Assembly (NCBI GenBank): GCA_022837365.1
Contig: JALHHV010000118.1
Coordinates: 1-9,002, forward strand
Source: Desulfovibrio sp.
GTDB taxonomy: Bacteria > Desulfobacterota > Desulfovibrionia > Desulfovibrionales > Desulfovibrionaceae
Direction: 5' to 3'
DNA length: 9,002 bases
In this document: positions 6,422 through 9,002 of the stretch, in pieces
Position numbering within the stretch: position 1 is the stretch's first letter
Layout of the letters: the number at the start of each line of letters is the position of its first letter
The notes under the pieces: model-generated
The model's database searches: none
The model's input: the letters and a program-made list of their open reading frames with translations, nothing else
Told to the model about the DNA's origin: nothing
Position numbers and translations under genes: made by a program

Positions 6422-6518
6422 GCGGGGTTCCTTGCTTCAGAAAAGGAAATGGAATCCTATAATGCGAGGCGAACAGGGAGTCTTCCCGCCAGCACGTACG
6501 GACAGTCCATCCAGTTTC

Positions 6519-6693
6519 GTCGCGAGAAGTTTGTCGCAGGGCAAGGAAAACAGGATGGTTGCGGAGGGAGTGCGTCAGCCGTTATGCCCGCCTTGCGGGT
6601 ATTACGGATGACGACCGCAGCGCGTACTTTTGTGGTACTCGACCGCAGCAACCATCCCTGTTTGACGCTGCCATGCGGCAAAATCCTCGCGAC
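6519..6693. repeat. 175-bp structured repeat with imperfect inverted arms and central hairpin
   Basis: The left arm begins GTCGCGAGAAGTTTGTCGCA at 6519. The right arm, read on the opposite strand from 6693, begins GTCGCGAGGATTTTGCCGCA. Similarity continues for about 55 bp with small gaps, including ACAGG(G)ATGGTTGC in both arms. Between the arms, 6579-6591 pairs with 6595-6607 around a 3-base loop (11 of 13 pairs by sequence), and CGACCGCAGC occurs twice. The outer base touches the last base of the proB TAG stop. This looks like a dispersed, MITE-like or structured RNA-forming intergenic repeat between proB and thiD. No long T-run follows the hairpin, so a terminator role is possible but unproven. 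A 74-codon open frame over it is judged non-coding. Confidence 0.68.
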
Positions 6694-7880
6694 TAGACCA
6701 CGGCGTCAAGCAGCAGGTTGTCGCGGTGGATGACCTCGGGATAGTGCGCATCGCCCAGGATGGCCGCCACCTCGTGGCGCCTGTGGCCCATGATGCGCCG
6801 CAGTTCCGCCGCCGCGTAGTTGGAAAGCCCCACCCCGATGACCGTGCCGTCCTGCGCGGCCACGCGCACCAGCGCGCCGGAGCCGAAGCCCCCCTCCACC
6901 GCGCACACCCCGCCGGGCAGCAGGCTTTTGCCGCCTTGCAGCAGGGCGCGGGCCGCGCCCTCGTCCACGGTGACGGTGCCCGCCGGGTCGGACTGGTAGG
7001 CCAGCCAGTACTTGCGGCGCGAGACGGTCCTGGCGTCGGCGCGCACCCAGGTGCCGATCTCTTCGCCCGCGAAGGCGCGGGTCAGCACGTCCGGTTCGCG
7101 GCCGGGCACGATGAGCGTGGCCACGCCGATCTGCGCGGCGCGCCGCGCGGAGAGCAGCTTGGAATACATGCCGCCGGTGCCCACGGACGTCTTGCCGCCG
7201 CACAGGCCGTCCAGGTCCAGCCCGTGCACGTCGTCGATGCAGTCCATGACGCAGGCGGCGGGGTTGTCCTGCGGGTTTTCGGCGAACACGCCGCCCGCCG
7301 AGGTCAGGTTCACGAACAGGTCGGCTTCCACGATGTTCAGCAGCAGGCTGGCCAGACAGTCGTTGTCGCCGAACTTCAGGTCGTGCACGGCCACGGTGTC
7401 GTTCTCGTTGACCACGGGGATGGCCCCCCAGTCCAGCAGCGCGGCAAAGGTGTTGCGGGCGTTGAGGAAGCGGTTGCGGCTCTTCAGGTCGTCGCGGGTC
7501 AGCAGCACCTGGGCCGAAATGCGGCCGCGCCGGGCAAAGGCTTCATCATAATAATGCATCAGGCGGCTCTGCCCGATGGCCGACGCCGCCTGCCGGTGGG
7601 GCATGCCCGAAATCTCGCAGCGGCTGCGCAGCACGCCGCGCCCGGCCGCCACCGCGCCGGAAGACACCAGCACCACGCGCCGCCCGCCTTCCTGCAGGGC
7701 GGAAAGCTGGGCCGCCAGCGATTCCACCATGGCCAGGTCCAGCCCTTCGCCGGTGGTCAGCACGGCGCTGCCCACCTTGACCACGACGCAGCGCGCGTCC
7801 GTCAGCGCCCTGCGCCGCTCGGCGCGCCAATCGCCCGCCGTATCCGCCTGATCCTGCTTCGCCTCGTTCCGTCCGGACAT
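6693..7880 (-). CDS. proB: Glutamate 5-kinase with C-terminal PUA domain (proline biosynthesis)
   Basis: Catalyses ATP-dependent phosphorylation of glutamate to gamma-glutamyl phosphate, the first step of proline synthesis, in the cytoplasm. The 395-residue protein has an amino-acid-kinase domain at about 30-270: VVVKVGSAVL at 32-41, VSSGAVAAG at 72-80, PVVNENDTV at 155-163, FGDND at 170-174, and GTGGMYSKL at 234-242. A PUA domain covers about 288-370. Length and layout match two-domain ProB. The first 28 residues are a polar extension of low significance. ATG 7880 has GGAG 7 bases upstream and lies 47 bases after the obgE stop on the same strand, so obgE-proB is probably one transcript, an order seen in many bacteria. 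The usual partner proA is not in the window. The TAG stop abuts a structured repeat. Confidence 0.96.
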   Translation of the reverse strand: MSGRNEAKQDQADTAGDWRAERRRALTDARCVVVKVGSAVLTTGEGLDLAMVESLAAQLSALQEGGRRVVLVSSGAVAAGRGVLRSRCEISGMPHRQAASAIGQSRLMHYYDEAFARRGRISAQVLLTRDDLKSRNRFLNARNTFAALLDWGAIPVVNENDTVAVHDLKFGDNDCLASLLLNIVEADLFVNLTSAGGVFAENPQDNPAACVMDCIDDVHGLDLDGLCGGKTSVGTGGMYSKLLSARRAAQIGVATLIVPGREPDVLTRAFAGEEIGTWVRADARTVSRRKYWLAYQSDPAGTVTVDEGAARALLQGGKSLLPGGVCAVEGGFGSGALVRVAAQDGTVIGVGLSNYAAAELRRIMGHRRHEVAAILGDAHYPEVIHRDNLLLDAVV

Positions 7881-7927
7881 GCCGTCGCTCCGTTGGGATG
7901 CGGGCGCGCGGCCGGCTCGCGCCGGGC

Positions 7928-8949
7928 CTATTCACGCACCCAGATCACCTCGATGTCGCTTTCTTCCTCGTCGAATTCCTCGGTCTCGCGCAGGCGCACC
8001 AGGGCCTCGTGGGTGTCCAGCGCGTCGCGCATGCGCCACATCTCGTCCACCACGGCCTCCAGCCCTTCGCCGGTAAGCGCGGACATGAAGAACACCGTGC
8101 GGCCGTCGGCGGCGGCGCGTTCGCGCAGGGCCTGCACCTCTTCCGGGGTGCGCAGGTCGATCTTGTTCACCACCTGCAACTGCACCCGCTCGCCAAGGTC
8201 GGCGTCGAAGCGCACCAGTTCCTCGTTGATGAGGTCGAAGCCGCTCCACGGTGGCCAAGGCCCTGCCCCGCGTGCGCCCCCTCGATAAGGCCGGGAATGT
8301 CCGCGATGACCAGCCGCTGTTCCGGGTCGGCGTCGTCGATCATCACGCCGAGGTTGGGCGTCAGCGTGGTGAAGGGATAGGCCGCGATCTTGGGCCGCGC
8401 CGCGGATACCTTGGAGATGAACGTGGACTTGCCCGCGTTGGGCAGGCCCAGCAGGCCCGCGTCGGCCAGGATCTTCAGTTCCAGGCGCAGCGAGCGCTCC
8501 TGGCCCGCCTCGCCCTTCTGGGCGAAGCGCGGGGCGCGGTTGGTGGACGACTTGAAGTGCTCGTTGCCCTTGCCGCCGCGGCCGCCCTGCGCCACCACGA
8601 AAACCGTTTCGGGGTCGGAAAGGTCGGCCAGCAGGGTTTCGCCGTCGTCGGTCAGCTCGTAGATCTGGGTCCCCACGGGCAGTTCCACCGTCAGGTCGTC
8701 GCCCTTGCGGCCGTGGCACTGGCTGCCCATGCCGCCCTGCCCGTTCGGCGCCTCGTAGGTGCGTTGCAGGCGGAAATCGTAGAGCGACAGCAGCCGGGAG
8801 GAGGCGCGCAGGATGACGCTGCCGCCGTCGCCGCCGTCGCCCCCGTCGGGGCCGCCGCGCGGCACGAACTTTTCGCGGCGGAACGAGACGCAGCCGTTGC
8901 CGCCGTTGCCCGCGCGAACCGTGATGGTGGCTTCGTCGACGAAGCGCAT
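7928..8949 (-). pseudogene. obgE: Obg/CgtA GTPase with internal deletion and frameshift
   Basis: Obg is a ribosome-associated GTPase for large-subunit assembly and stress control. The first frame (8949 to 8248, 234 codons) gives the glycine-rich Obg fold (1-158), then GLPNAGKST (G1, 168-176), TT in YPFTT (G2), [10 protein letters not shown] (G3, 217-226) and GLGHR. The frame then turns to nonsense and stops at 8167. The rest, from W at 8248 to the stop at 7928, lies one frame away: [17 protein letters not shown] (G4), MSALTGEGL (G5) and an acidic tail ending DIEVIWVRE. Joined, they give about 340 residues. Obg proteins of this type have roughly 25 more, the FLxHxERT-to-DPW segment between G3 and G4, which is absent here. 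Flanking motifs are intact, so one event explains it. Because obgE is normally essential, an assembly or sequencing error is a serious alternative to true loss. The start MRFVDEA matches the family. Confidence 0.88.
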
Positions 8950-9002
8950 GATGGATGCCTGCCTTGGATGCTGTGGATATACAATGGATGCGGCGCCGGG
9001 GC
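8950..9002. repeat. Three copies of GCATCCA in the obgE leader
   Basis: On the minus strand GCATCCA occurs three times in 40 bases just upstream of the obgE ATG (plus-strand TGGATGC at 8952-8958, 8965-8971 and 8985-8991). The spacing is uneven (13 and 20 bases). An AAGG lies 11 bases before the ATG and is the only Shine-Dalgarno candidate. No end of an upstream gene (rpmA is common there) can be recognised in the 53 bases available. The copies may be chance. Confidence 0.3.

Noticed and set aside
6422..6518. TPP riboswitch upstream of thiD
   Set aside because: I looked for the conserved thi-box pieces (CUGAGA and the ACC/GAUCUGGAUAAUACC region) on the minus strand and found neither.
6457..6681. 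74-codon minus-strand open frame over the 175-bp repeat
   Set aside because: Lies across the inverted arms and hairpin, has no family features, and is probably the sort of repeat-derived frame that gets annotated as hypothetical.
1..9002. CRISPR array, tRNA or rRNA genes
   Set aside because: No regularly spaced direct repeats of CRISPR size, and no tRNA or rRNA signatures were seen on either strand.

Overview
This window looks like chromosome from a high-G+C, anaerobic, sulfate-reducer-like deltaproteobacterium (Desulfovibrionaceae; Nitratidesulfovibrio/Desulfovibrio vulgaris relatives are the best guess). The grounds are strong G/C bias at third codon positions, Cys-containing PAS sensor domains, a Cache-HAMP-PAS chemoreceptor, and the style of the Obg C-terminal tail. 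The genus call is inference from protein style, not from a search. Every gene I can support is on the minus strand, so the window is best read from right to left.

Right part (9002 to 6693): obgE followed 47 bp later by proB. The obgE frame is broken. An N-terminal 234-codon frame carries the Obg fold plus G1-G3, and the C-terminal 106 codons carry G4, G5 and the acidic tail in another frame. About 25 codons of the G domain are missing at the junction. Obg is normally essential, so this is either an assembly error or something worth checking. ProB (glutamate 5-kinase with a PUA domain) looks intact. Its stop codon touches a 175-bp structured repeat (6519-6693) with imperfect terminal inverted arms and a central hairpin.

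Middle (6421 to 5303): thiD (HMP/HMP-P kinase of thiamine synthesis). Its last codons and stop lie inside the terminal inverted repeat of a roughly 294-bp MITE-like element (5303-5596). That element is palindromic along much of its length and carries no transposase.

Left-centre (5083 to 2327): a tightly overlapping three-gene signalling operon. It encodes a soluble Cys-rich PAS histidine kinase, a receiver-PAS-PAS protein with no recognised output domain (29-bp overlap), and an 83-aa Cys-rich zinc-ribbon-like small protein (4-bp ATGA overlap). Three degenerate 20-bp tandem units run over the end of the small gene. This operon is the most system-like part of the window: three coupled genes in which the kinase, the receiver protein and the small protein all carry clustered cysteines. 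A redox, metal or cofactor input is a reasonable hypothesis but is not shown by the sequence.

Left (1904 to 1): a membrane chemoreceptor (TM-Cache-TM-HAMP-PAS-MCP) that runs off the window edge before the signalling hairpin tip. A candidate sigma-28 (FliA) promoter lies about 70 bp upstream of its start. The 422-bp gap between the small Cys-rich gene and the chemoreceptor contains that promoter, two short palindromes and the tandem repeat, and no convincing gene.
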